A stretch of 64,000 nucleotides of DNA, taken from assembly GCA_020637235.1 (NCBI GenBank), contig JACJWG010000015.1:1-64000 (forward strand). The letters are read 5' to 3'. A program made the translations under genes and the position numbers. The stretch is from Acidimicrobiaceae bacterium. GTDB taxonomy: Bacteria > Actinomycetota > Acidimicrobiia > Acidimicrobiales > Ilumatobacteraceae. How positions within the stretch are numbered: the stretch's first letter is position 1; each line of letters begins with the position of its first letter. Below the pieces are notes generated by a model that did no database searches, was not told the origin of the DNA, and saw nothing but the letters and a program-made list of their open reading frames with translations. This document shows positions 53,937 to 62,736 of the stretch, piece by piece.

Positions 53937-54950
53937 TCAGCCGATCAGCGCCATGGCAGCGGTCAGGGCTGCCGTCGCCGCCGCGATCGACACCACCGCT
54001 TGCGTGGGGAACCACCCGCCGTCCTGCTCGTCCGCCCCGCCATCGCTCCAGAACCGCCGCCGATCCTGCTCGAGCAGCTCCAGCCGTGCGAGCGACTGGT
54101 CGCGGTCGACACCGATCTCCCGCACCGTCGGTGCCTCTTCGAGGATCACCAGATCTCGCGGGCTCGCGCTGCGCGTCGTCGCCGGCGCATGGTGCGCCAC
54201 GGCCTCGCGCCGCATCGTCAGCTGAGGCTGCTGAGGCTCGGTCGGCGCCACCGACCCGGTCCCCGCCATCGCCGGCATCGGTGTGGGCATCGGCCGCAGC
54301 ACGTCGCCGAGCGCCGACAGCAGCGACCGCAGATCGACGCCGTCGGAGTGGTCGAGCACCTCCCGCACCGCTCCGGGCAGCGCGGCCTGCGTCGCTGGAC
54401 GCGATCGAGGAGGGATCGCCGCCGCCTGCGTCCCCCGGCTCGCCGCAGGGGCTGGCAGTGCGACGCCGGCGCGTGCCACGGTCGCGGGTGCGGCCGGCAC
54501 CGCGGCCGGCGAGCTGTGTCGAGCCTCGATCAGCTCCACCTGGCGCACCAGCGCCCGGCGCGCCGTGGCCTCGTCCATCGCCTGCCCGGCGCTCGAGTTG
54601 AGCGCCGACCACCAGCCATCGAGCAACGCAGCCAGCTGGCGCGTCGCCGCGCCGGCATCCCAGGCGTCGAGGTCGAGCAGGTCGTCGGCGGCGTGCTGGT
54701 CGAGCAGCGCTGCCTCGTGGCGACCCACCTTCGACACGATCGCCCGCTGGGCGTCGAAGAACTGGCGCGACAGCTGCATCGTCGATGCGGCCACGCCCTC
54801 GAGCTGGCCGGTGCCGCGCACGATCACCGCCGCATCGCCGACCGCTTCGAGGTAGCGCTGCTGGTGGTCGCGGAGGGCGTCGAGGTAGCGCTCGGTGGCC
54901 TCGCGGGTGGAGGCCGCCGAAGCTCGGAGTGCGGAGGGGGCAGCGCTCAC
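53937..54950 (-). CDS. Tail-anchored helical protein, first gene of the Pst surface operon, 337 aa
   Basis: Unrecognised. N-terminal half helical (ATERYLDALRDHQQRYLEAVGDAAVIVRG, RQFFDAQRAIVSKVGRHEAALLDQ), a Pro/Ala-rich middle, then QSLARLELLEQDRRRFW and a final hydrophobic helix TQAVVSIAAATAALTAAMALIG at the very C-terminus. Like the 418-aa protein it is probably tail-anchored with a cytoplasmic body. TACCTT 7 nt before the GTG gives a leaderless promoter, and PHO-box-like repeats lie just upstream of that, so this is the first gene of a run of eleven same-strand genes reaching pstB. Confidence 0.7.
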   Translation of the reverse strand: MSAAPSALRASAASTREATERYLDALRDHQQRYLEAVGDAAVIVRGTGQLEGVAASTMQLSRQFFDAQRAIVSKVGRHEAALLDQHAADDLLDLDAWDAGAATRQLAALLDGWWSALNSSAGQAMDEATARRALVRQVELIEARHSSPAAVPAAPATVARAGVALPAPAASRGTQAAAIPPRSRPATQAALPGAVREVLDHSDGVDLRSLLSALGDVLRPMPTPMPAMAGTGSVAPTEPQQPQLTMRREAVAHHAPATTRSASPRDLVILEEAPTVREIGVDRDQSLARLELLEQDRRRFWSDGGADEQDGGWFPTQAVVSIAAATAALTAAMALIG

Positions 54951-54957
54951 GGCGGCG

Positions 54958-54963
54958 AAGGTA
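54958..54963 (-). promoter_or_regulatory. -10 element (TACCTT) of the long Pst/surface operon
   Basis: TACCTT on the minus strand, 7 nt before the GTG at 54950. Confidence 0.55.
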
Positions 54964-54979
54964 CGAGCCGCACATGTCC

Positions 54980-55024
54980 ACCATCTGAACAACGGTGAAC
55001 GTCCGCTGGACGAACGGGTGAAAC
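54980..55024 (-). promoter_or_regulatory. PHO-box-like element upstream of the long operon
   Basis: Minus strand: in-register 11-mers GTCCAGCGGAC and GTTCACCGTTG (55011-54990), flanked one base out of register by GTTTCACC and GTTCAGATGG. The last repeat ends 16 nt before the TACCTT element. Confidence 0.45.
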
Positions 55025-55093
55025 CTCGCGCTGCGTCCTTCAGCCAGCGCTCAGCGCAGCCGATGAGCCACGCCTCGCTGCGGCTCTTGACGA

Positions 55094-55684
55094 TCAGCCG
55101 GCCGCGGCCCGCTCCGCCCAGCGTTGCACGGTGGCGCGCACCCCGTCGACCAGCATCATCAGGCACTCGTCGTCGCGCGCCGGGTCGCCGTCGTCGAGCC
55201 AGAGGCAGATGCTCTCGTGCAGAAACGTCACCAGCGACTCGGCCGCCCACAGCCGCAGCACCGGATCGTCGAACACGTCGCGCAACAGGTCGAGCGCGAA
55301 CTCGGTGACGGCCACCTTCGCCACCGCGGCGGTGTCGGCGAACGCCGGCTCGTGGGCCGCGTGGCGCCACAGCAGCCGGAATCCGTCGGGTTGCCGCCTG
55401 GCCACGCCGAACACGCGCCCGACGACGCTGCGCCGCGGATCGTCCGCGCCATCGCCGAGCGGCTCGTCGAACTCGCCCGCCACGTCGTCGAGCACGGCGT
55501 CGAGCACGGCCCGGTACAGGTCGTCCTTCGTCTCGAAGATCCGGTACACGATCAACCTGGTGACGCCGGCCTCACGCGCGACGTCGTCCATCGACGTCGC
55601 CCCGAAGCCGCCACGCACGAACACCGACGCGGCGCACCGCACCAACTGCTCACGCCGTTCGGCCCGGGGCATCCGCACTGCCAT
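55094..55684 (-). CDS. TetR-family transcriptional regulator, 196 aa
   Basis: N-terminal helix-turn-helix: RAERREQLVRCAASVFVRGGFGATSMDDVAREAGVTRLIVYRIFETKDDLYRAVLDAV, textbook TetR. The C-terminal ligand domain is variable and gives no ligand. Divergent from the P450 gene with 35 nt between starts, and a near-perfect palindrome covers the shared promoter, so it very likely represses itself and the P450. ATG 55684 preferred; GTG 55690 is possible. TATACA lies 7 nt before the ATG. Confidence 0.9.
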   Translation of the reverse strand: MAVRMPRAERREQLVRCAASVFVRGGFGATSMDDVAREAGVTRLIVYRIFETKDDLYRAVLDAVLDDVAGEFDEPLGDGADDPRRSVVGRVFGVARRQPDGFRLLWRHAAHEPAFADTAAVAKVAVTEFALDLLRDVFDDPVLRLWAAESLVTFLHESICLWLDDGDPARDDECLMMLVDGVRATVQRWAERAAAG

Positions 55685-55690
55685 TGACAC

Positions 55691-55712
55691 ATGTATACAC
55701 CCGTGTTTACAT
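55691..55712. promoter_or_regulatory. Palindromic operator between tetR and P450 genes
   Basis: Arms ATGTATACAC and GTGTTTACAT separated by CC; 9 of 10 arm positions pair. It overlaps the TATACA -10 of the regulator (55692-55697) and a TTACAT element 7 nt before the P450 start, so binding would block both. Confidence 0.75.
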
Positions 55713-55719
55713 CGATGCC

Positions 55720-56952
55720 ATGACCTCGTCGTCGACGGCCCCGCTGTTCAATCCCTTCGACCCTGCGTTCCGGGCCGACCCGTACCCGTTCTACGACCAG
55801 CTGCGCGAACTCGACCCGGTGCACGTGTCGCCGATGGGCTTCACCGTGCTCACGCGATACGAGGACGTGGCCCGCGCCCTGCGCGGCGCCGAGTTCGCCC
55901 GCGACATCGAGGCCCACACGCCGCCGCCCGTCGACCCGATCCGTCTGCGCCGCCGCGACAACTTCCAGCGTCGCGTCGAGGAGGGCCGGGCGTCGAAGTC
56001 GATCCTGAACCTCGATCCTCCGGACCACACCCGCATCCGCCGACTCGTCACCCAGGCGTTCACCCCCTCGGCGATCGAGCGCCTGCGCCCCCGGGTGCAG
56101 CAGCTGGTGGACGACGTGCTCGACCGGGCGGCCGAGCGCGGCGAGATCGAGCTCGTCGACGAACTCGCGTTCACCGTGCCGTTCCAGGTGATCAGCGACC
56201 TGCTCGACATGCCGATGGACATGAGCGATCAGGTGCGCGACTGGTCGCAGGCCCTGACGGCCTCGCTCGAGCCGACGGCCGACGACGCGACGCTCGACGC
56301 CTCCGAGGAGGCCGCCGAGGGCATGAGCGAGTACCTCCGCGGCGTCGTCGCGCACCGCCGCCAGCACCTCGGCGACGACCTCCTGTCGGCGTTGTTGCAA
56401 GTGGAAGAACAGGGCGACCGGCTCAGCACCGCCGAGCTCCTCTCGTTCACGCTGCTGCTGTACGTGGCCGGCCACGAGACCACCGTGAACCTGATCGGCA
56501 ACGGCACCCTGGCCCTGCTGCGCCACCGCGACGAACTGCGCCGCTGGGCGAACGACCCGACGATGGACGTCCAGGCGATCGACGAGCTGCTGCGCTACGA
56601 CGGCCCCGTGCAGCAGACCGTCCGCGTGCCGCTGCAGCCGGTGCGCTTCGGCGACGTCGAGGTGCCCGCCAACTCGATGGTGATGACCGTGCTCGGCGCG
56701 GCGAACCACGACCCCGCCGTGTTCGACGATCCCCACGCGCTGCGGCTCGACCGCCCGAACGCCCGCAACCACCTCGCCTTCGCCGCCGGCATCCACTACT
56801 GCCTCGGCGCGTCGCTCGCGAAGCTCGAGGGCTCGGTCGCGATCGGCACGCTGATCCGTCGCTTCCCCGACCTCGAGCTCGCCGGCGAACCGCACTGGCG
56901 CGACCGGCTCACCATCCGCGGCGTCGACCGCCTGCCGCTGTCGCTGCGCTGA
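55720..56952 (+). CDS. Cytochrome P450, 410 aa
   Basis: Class I bacterial P450 mono-oxygenase. I-helix LLLYVAGHETTVNLIGN near 245 (AGHETT oxygen-binding groove), ExxR in AIDELLRYDGPVQ near 290, and the haem loop HLAFAAGIHYCLGASLAKLEG near 350. FNPFDPAFRADPYPFYDQLRELDPVH at the N-terminus and length match soluble actinobacterial CYPs. The usual Phe seven residues before the Cys is present (FAAGIHYC). No ferredoxin gene adjoins, so redox partners are elsewhere. Substrate unknown; control by the divergent TetR protein is likely. Confidence 0.93.
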   Translation: MTSSSTAPLFNPFDPAFRADPYPFYDQLRELDPVHVSPMGFTVLTRYEDVARALRGAEFARDIEAHTPPPVDPIRLRRRDNFQRRVEEGRASKSILNLDPPDHTRIRRLVTQAFTPSAIERLRPRVQQLVDDVLDRAAERGEIELVDELAFTVPFQVISDLLDMPMDMSDQVRDWSQALTASLEPTADDATLDASEEAAEGMSEYLRGVVAHRRQHLGDDLLSALLQVEEQGDRLSTAELLSFTLLLYVAGHETTVNLIGNGTLALLRHRDELRRWANDPTMDVQAIDELLRYDGPVQQTVRVPLQPVRFGDVEVPANSMVMTVLGAANHDPAVFDDPHALRLDRPNARNHLAFAAGIHYCLGASLAKLEGSVAIGTLIRRFPDLELAGEPHWRDRLTIRGVDRLPLSLR

Positions 56953-56988
56953 ACGCGGCGCGCGTCGAGAGCGCGACCTCGTCGGCGT

Positions 56989-57861
56989 TCAGTCGTTGGC
57001 GAGCAGGTGGATGAGGCTGCTGGTGTCCCACCGACGGCCGCCACGCGCGATCACCTGCGCGTAGAACTGGTCGATCAGTGCGGTCACCGGCAGGCGCGCG
57101 CCGTTGCGATCGGCCTCGGCGAGCACGATGCCGAGGTCCTTGCGCATCCACTCGACCGCGAAGCCGAAGTCGAACTCGCCCTTGGCCATCGTGTGCCCGC
57201 GGTTCTCCATCTGCCAGCTCTGCGCGGCTCCGTAGCGAATCACGTCGATCACCGCATCGGGATCGAGACCGGCCTTCGCGGCGAAGTTGATGCCTTCCGC
57301 CAGGCCCTGCACCACACCGGCGATGCAGATCTGGTTCACCATCTTGGTGAGCTGCCCCGACCCCGCCGGGCCCATCAGCGACGTCGCCTTCGCGTACGCC
57401 TCCATCACGGGGCGGGCGAGCTCGTAGAAGGCCTCGTCGTCGCTGCCGCACATCACCGTCAGCTGCCCGTTCTCGGCGCCGGCCTGACCACCCGACACGG
57501 GGGCGTCGACGAAGCCCACACCGAACTCGGCGGCGGCCTCGGCGAGTTCCTTGGCCACCTCGGCCGAGGCGGTGGTGTGATCCACCAGTACCGCACCGGC
57601 CGCCACGCCGGCGAGCACGCCGTCGGGGCCGTACACCACTTGGCGCACGTCGTCGTCGTTGCCGACACACAGGAGCACGAACTCGGCGCCGTCGGCCGCC
57701 TCGCGTGGCGTCGGCGCCGCCCTGTTGCCGTACAACGCCACCCAGGCGAGTGCTTTCTCGGGCGTGCGGTTGTAGACGGTGACCTGATGGCCGGCGGCGG
57801 CGAGGTGACGGGCCATCGGCGTGCCCATCACGCCGAGCCCGATGAAGGCGACGTTGCTCAC
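56989..57861 (-). CDS. Beta-hydroxyacid dehydrogenase (3-hydroxyisobutyrate/tartronate semialdehyde type), 290 aa
   Basis: NAD(P)-dependent oxidation of a beta-hydroxyacid. Rossmann motif VAFIGLGVMGTPMARHLAAAGHQVTVYNRT, substrate-binding FVDAPVSGGQAGAENGQLTVMCG near 120, catalytic Lys in GSGQLTKMVNQI near 170 and the C-terminal FDFGFAVEWMRKDLGI cofactor-side helix. Motifs are intact and the length is standard. The GTG start has AAGACT 6 nt upstream. The particular substrate (hydroxyisobutyrate, tartronate semialdehyde, glyoxylate) cannot be decided. Confidence 0.92.
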   Translation of the reverse strand: MSNVAFIGLGVMGTPMARHLAAAGHQVTVYNRTPEKALAWVALYGNRAAPTPREAADGAEFVLLCVGNDDDVRQVVYGPDGVLAGVAAGAVLVDHTTASAEVAKELAEAAAEFGVGFVDAPVSGGQAGAENGQLTVMCGSDDEAFYELARPVMEAYAKATSLMGPAGSGQLTKMVNQICIAGVVQGLAEGINFAAKAGLDPDAVIDVIRYGAAQSWQMENRGHTMAKGEFDFGFAVEWMRKDLGIVLAEADRNGARLPVTALIDQFYAQVIARGGRRWDTSSLIHLLAND

Positions 57862-57878
57862 CGAGCCAGTCTTGCCGG

Positions 57879-59105
57879 TCACGATCGCACGTGCGGTCCA
57901 CCCCGATGCTCCGAGGCCGGCAGCTGGCGGGCGACCACCGAACCCGGCCCGGCCACCAGGGTGGCGATCACCACACCGACCGCCGCCACGGCTGCCGCCG
58001 GCGTGACGCCGAACGACGACAGCGCGATCGCGATCGCCGTTCGCGGGGTGCCGTGCCCGGCGGCGAGCACGCAACACGCCCCGATCCCGACGCAGGCGAC
58101 GAACGGCACGCCGGGCAGCCAGGCCCGCCCGACCAGCGTGCCGAGCAGCGCACCGATCGCGAGTAACGGCACCACAGCGCCGCCCACCACCCCGCAGCCG
58201 ATCTGCACCAGTAGCAACGTCACGAACACCAGCGTGGCCGCCAGCACCGGTAGCTGGCCCTGCTGGGCCGACCACGTGCGTAGCTGCTCGCCGCTGCCGA
58301 GCAGGATCGGCGCACCCGTCAGCCACCATGCGAGCGGCACGGCGGCACCGAGCGACAACGCTGCGGCGACGAGCCGTCGGCGCAGGGCTCCGCCGTACAA
58401 CGGACGGACCACCTCCACCCGGCGCACTGCGGTCGCGAACAGTCGCCCCACCAGACCGGCGACCCCGGCGATGGTGATCACGCCGATCACCATGTCGTCG
58501 ACGTCGAGTCCGAGGTCGACACCGACGATGCCGCCCCGCTCCCCCGTCAGCCGCAACGCCACCCAGGCCGCCACACCACCGAGCGCGAGCGGGACGACGT
58601 CGCGTCGGGCCGGACGCCTGCGCCAGGCGATCTCCGACGTCGCGAGTGCGCCAGCCAACGGCGCACCGATCACCATGGCCAGCACCGCCGCCGACGTCGC
58701 GATCATCAGCCAGCGCTCGGGCCGCCGGGTGCGTCGGGCGACGACGCCACCCAACGCGCCACCCACCGACATGAGCGGCGTGTCGGCCCCGAGCGGCCCA
58801 CCGGCACCCACCGAGGCGAACAGCGCGAACAGCCGTGCTGGCGCGCCGCGCAGGTCGAGCGACCCGTCGTTCATCGCCTCCGCGTGCACCGCGGTGGCGC
58901 TCGGCGCGGCTCGTGCGACGGACACGATCACGATCGCCACCACGGCCCCGGCGGCAGGGAGCGCCGCCCACCACATCGACGCGCCGGCGGGCCGATCGCG
59001 CACCCACTGCAGCCATTGCACGATCCGTCCGGCCGACAGGGCGGCGACGAAGGCGACGACCCACGTGAGCGCCACGTCGGTGGCCCATCGAGTCCGGCGC
59101 CCCAT
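57879..59105 (-). CDS. Divergent ClC-family chloride channel/transporter, 408 aa
   Basis: Polytopic membrane protein with about ten helices. Two ClC anion-pathway motifs are recognisable in degraded form: VGAGGPLGADTPLMSVGGALG near 100, where typical proteins have GREGP with the gating Glu (here Asp in GADTP), and GCGVVGGAVVPLLAIGALLGTLVG near 305, corresponding to GxxGGxFxPxLxxGA. The SGxGIP motif is not clear and no CBS domains follow. Assignment is by motif spacing and topology; transport mode is uncertain. 17 nt upstream of the dehydrogenase start, perhaps co-transcribed. Confidence 0.72.
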   Translation of the reverse strand: MGRRTRWATDVALTWVVAFVAALSAGRIVQWLQWVRDRPAGASMWWAALPAAGAVVAIVIVSVARAAPSATAVHAEAMNDGSLDLRGAPARLFALFASVGAGGPLGADTPLMSVGGALGGVVARRTRRPERWLMIATSAAVLAMVIGAPLAGALATSEIAWRRRPARRDVVPLALGGVAAWVALRLTGERGGIVGVDLGLDVDDMVIGVITIAGVAGLVGRLFATAVRRVEVVRPLYGGALRRRLVAAALSLGAAVPLAWWLTGAPILLGSGEQLRTWSAQQGQLPVLAATLVFVTLLLVQIGCGVVGGAVVPLLAIGALLGTLVGRAWLPGVPFVACVGIGACCVLAAGHGTPRTAIAIALSSFGVTPAAAVAAVGVVIATLVAGPGSVVARQLPASEHRGGPHVRS

Positions 59106-59154
59106 CGCCGGGCGAGGCTACCGATCCCGTTGCGGTCGGCCGGTGACGCCCGCG

Positions 59155-59160
59155 TACGCT
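59155..59160 (+). promoter_or_regulatory. -10 element (TACGCT) of VOC-like gene
   Basis: TACGCT, 6 nt before the ATG at 59167. Confidence 0.55.
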
Positions 59161-59166
59161 TCGCCC

Positions 59167-59808
59167 ATGTCGGGCATCATCGACCACCTCGTCTACGCGA
59201 CCGACGATCTCGCACGCACGGTCGAGTCGCTCGGCGAGCGGCTCGGCGCCACGCCGACACCCGGCGGGCAGCACCTGGGGCGCGGCACCCGCAACGAGCT
59301 CGTCGCGCTCGGCGGGGGCTCGTACCTCGAGATCATCGGTCCCGATCCCGACCAGCGCCATCACGAGGGTCCGATGCCGTTCGGCATCGACACCCTGGAG
59401 GGCGAACGGCTGGTCACCTGGTGTGCCCGACCGACGGGCGAGCTCGACCATGTGGTACGAGTGATCGCCGCCGCCGACGGCGACCCGGGCGAGATCGTCG
59501 ACATGTGGCGCGCTCGCCCCGACGGCGAACTGCTGTCGTGGCGGCTGACGCTCACCCGGCTCGACCACCACCTCGGCCCGATGCCGTTCCTCATCGACTG
59601 GCTCGACAGCGAGCACCCGACGGCGTCGCTGCACCAACCGGTCGTGCTGCGCTCGCTGCGACTCACCTCGTACGACCACCGGCATCTCGCTCGTCTGCTG
59701 GCGATCATGGGCGGCGACGACGATCCCCGCCTGCAGCTCGACGACGGCGACCCGGCGATCGCCGCCGTCCTCGACACACCGAACGGCGAGGTCGTGCTCG
59801 AGGGCTGA
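59167..59808 (+). CDS. Glyoxalase-like (VOC-type) protein, 213 aa
   Basis: Begins IIDHLVYATDDLARTVESLGERLGATPTPGGQHLGRGTRNELVALGGGSYLEIIGPDPDQ, the pattern of the Glyoxalase-like domain (PF13468 type) with the His ligand at residue 7 and a Glu in YLEIIGPD. A second half-module runs from about 105. No enzyme assignment is possible. Normal length; ends convergent with the PLP decarboxylase gene, 13 nt between stops. Confidence 0.82.
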   Translation: MSGIIDHLVYATDDLARTVESLGERLGATPTPGGQHLGRGTRNELVALGGGSYLEIIGPDPDQRHHEGPMPFGIDTLEGERLVTWCARPTGELDHVVRVIAAADGDPGEIVDMWRARPDGELLSWRLTLTRLDHHLGPMPFLIDWLDSEHPTASLHQPVVLRSLRLTSYDHRHLARLLAIMGGDDDPRLQLDDGDPAIAAVLDTPNGEVVLEG

Positions 59809-59821
59809 GCCCGGCCACCGA

Positions 59822-61213
59822 TCAGGCCAGGGTTGCGGCCAATTCGTCGATCACCGACTCGGGCGTGCGCGGGTGCAAGAACACCAGCCGCCCCACCGGC
59901 TCACCCTTCCAGGTCGACGGCGCCACGAACGCGATCCCGTCGCTCAGCACGCGAGACGCCCATGCGCCCCACTCGTCACGCCCCCAGCCGGCACGACGGA
60001 ACAGCAACACCCCGAGCGTGGGCTCCATCACGAGCGACACACCGGACACCGATGCCAGGCGGTGCGCAGCCAGCCGGGTGAGCTCGACGCCCCGCCGGAT
60101 CGCGGCAGCGTGCGCATCGGTGCCGTGCACCGCGAGGGCGAACCACAACGGCATGCCGGTGGCCCGACGGGTGAGCTGGTAGCCGTAGTCGCTCGGGTTC
60201 CAGAGCGGCTCGTCGCCGTGGAGGATGTCGATGTACGGACCGTGCTGGGTGTGCACCTCGGCCGCGAGTTCGGGCCGCCGGTACAACAGCGCGCACGAAC
60301 CCTCGGGGGCGAACAGCCACTTGTGCGGGTCGACGATCACCGAGTCGGCGCGTCCGATGCCATCGAACACCGACGCCATCTCGGGCAGCATCGCCGCCGC
60401 CGCACCGTAGGCACCGTCGACGTGCAACCAGGCGCCGAGCCGTTCGGCCACGTCGGCCAGCCCGGCGAGATCGTCCACCACACCTGCGTTGGTGGAACCC
60501 GCCGCCGCCACGATCAACCCGACATCGTGCCGGTCGCCCACCGCGGCGTCGAGCGCCGCCCCGGTGAAGCGTCCGTCGTCGCCGGTGGGGACGACGATCA
60601 GCTCGTAGCCGGGCTCGCGAGTGAGCCCCAGCATGCGCAGCGAGTTGAACACCGAGGCGTGCGCGGTGTCGGCGACGGCCACCGAGCGCCGGTCGCCCAT
60701 CTGCTCGCGGGCGACCGCGAGGGCGCTGAGGTTGCCGATCGAGCCGCCGCTCATGAAGCACCCACCGGCCGACGCCGGCATGCCGAACAGGTCGGCCAAC
60801 CAGCGCAACACCTGGTTCTCGGCCGCCACCACACCGGCGGCCTCCAGCCACGACTCGGCGCTGAACGTGGCCGCGCCCACGGCCGCCTCCATCCACACTC
60901 CGGCCGCGCTGGGCGACACGGGGATGAACGCGAGGTATCGCTCGCTGTCGAGCGCCACCGTGTTCGGCACCACGTCGTCGACGAACCGCCGCCAGGCAGC
61001 GTCGGGCCCCAAGCCGCTGGCGGTGATCACCCCGTCGAGCAACGGGTTCATCTGCGACGGCGGCAACGTGCGGCCGAGGGGTGCGTGGGCGATGCGGTCG
61101 CGGACGAACCCGGCCACGTCCCGCCCGAGTGCGTCGGGCACCGCTCCGGCACCGTGGAGCGTGCTCCACGGCGGGCGATCGTCCCTCGTCCCCGAGCCGT
61201 CCGGCGCTGTCAC
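59822..61213 (-). CDS. PLP-dependent group II decarboxylase, 463 aa
   Basis: Amino-acid decarboxylase of the aromatic-L-amino-acid/glutamate decarboxylase superfamily. PLP signatures: GCFMSGGSIGNLSALAVARE near 150, ADTAHASVFNSLRMLGL near 185, AAAGSTNAGVVDDL, AWLHVDGAYGAAAAM near 275 (Asp holding pyridine N) and SVIVDPHKWLFAPEGSCALL near 305 with the Schiff-base Lys. HTQHGPYIDILHGDEPLWNPSDYGYQLTRR is typical of this group. Substrate not decidable. GTG start lies 7 nt after the SDR stop, so the two may be one operon. Confidence 0.9.
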   Translation of the reverse strand: MTAPDGSGTRDDRPPWSTLHGAGAVPDALGRDVAGFVRDRIAHAPLGRTLPPSQMNPLLDGVITASGLGPDAAWRRFVDDVVPNTVALDSERYLAFIPVSPSAAGVWMEAAVGAATFSAESWLEAAGVVAAENQVLRWLADLFGMPASAGGCFMSGGSIGNLSALAVAREQMGDRRSVAVADTAHASVFNSLRMLGLTREPGYELIVVPTGDDGRFTGAALDAAVGDRHDVGLIVAAAGSTNAGVVDDLAGLADVAERLGAWLHVDGAYGAAAAMLPEMASVFDGIGRADSVIVDPHKWLFAPEGSCALLYRRPELAAEVHTQHGPYIDILHGDEPLWNPSDYGYQLTRRATGMPLWFALAVHGTDAHAAAIRRGVELTRLAAHRLASVSGVSLVMEPTLGVLLFRRAGWGRDEWGAWASRVLSDGIAFVAPSTWKGEPVGRLVFLHPRTPESVIDELAATLA

Positions 61214-61220
61214 CGCGCGC

Positions 61221-62006
<786 letters not shown>

Positions 62007-62013
62007 GGCGAGG

Positions 62014-62019
62014 AAGGTA
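62014..62019 (-). promoter_or_regulatory. -10 element (TACCTT) of SDR gene
   Basis: TACCTT on the minus strand, 7 nt before the ATG at 62006. Confidence 0.55.
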
Positions 62020-62043
62020 GCGGAGCGACCAGACTGGACCCGC

Positions 62044-62736
62044 ATGTCCTGGCGCGTCCTCACGTGGAACCTGCGTGGCTCGCACCGCCCCGACCTCGGC
62101 GCGGTGGCGGAGGTGGTGCGCGAGCACGCGCCCGACGTGGTGGCGGTGCAGGAGATCCGACGCGCACAGGCCGCACAGCTCGGCTCGCTGCTCGGTTGGC
62201 AGGCGCGCTGGGCCCGCAAGCACCACCCGTACACACCGCTCGTGTGGTGGCTCGCCGAAGGGCTGGCGATCCTCAGCCCGCACGCGCTGAGCCAGGTGGT
62301 GCGGCGGACGATCTCGCCCGGCGTGTCGACCTGGACGTACCGGCACCGGATCGTGCTCGCCGCCACCGTCACCCGGGGCGACGAGAGCCTCCGGGTGTAC
62401 GACACGCACCTCGCCGCGCACCATCGTCCGGACGAGCGGATCGAGCAGGCGGCCCGGGTGGCGGGGTTCGTGCGCGACGACGATGCCGTGCTGCGCGTGG
62501 TGGCCGGCGACCTGAACGCACCCGGCGAGGTGGAGGTGATCCGCGAGTTCCACCCGGTCGGCCTGCGCGATCCGGGCGGCGGGCCGACCAACCCGGCGAT
62601 CGCACCCCGGTCGCGGCTCGACTACGTGCTGGTGCCCGAGTCGAGCCGGGTGACGCACCAGTGGGAGTCGCCGGGCGGCGAGTGGTGGTGGGCGATCAGC
62701 GACCACGTGCCCGTCGTCGTGGAGTTCGAGCCATGA
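62044..62736 (+). CDS. Endonuclease/exonuclease/phosphatase family protein, 230 aa
   Basis: Metal-dependent phosphodiesterase fold. Motifs in order: LTWNLRG (Asn), VVAVQEIRR (metal Glu), VYDTHLAAHH (His), VVAGDLNAPGEVEVI (Asp-x-Asn), RLDYVLVPE and ISDHVPVVVEF (final Asp-His pair). All are intact, so it should be active on nucleic acid, phospholipid or phosphoinositide-like esters. No signal peptide. CAGACT 8 nt before the ATG is a weak -10. TGA overlaps the acetyltransferase ATG (ATGA). Confidence 0.9.
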   Translation: MSWRVLTWNLRGSHRPDLGAVAEVVREHAPDVVAVQEIRRAQAAQLGSLLGWQARWARKHHPYTPLVWWLAEGLAILSPHALSQVVRRTISPGVSTWTYRHRIVLAATVTRGDESLRVYDTHLAAHHRPDERIEQAARVAGFVRDDDAVLRVVAGDLNAPGEVEVIREFHPVGLRDPGGGPTNPAIAPRSRLDYVLVPESSRVTHQWESPGGEWWWAISDHVPVVVEFEP

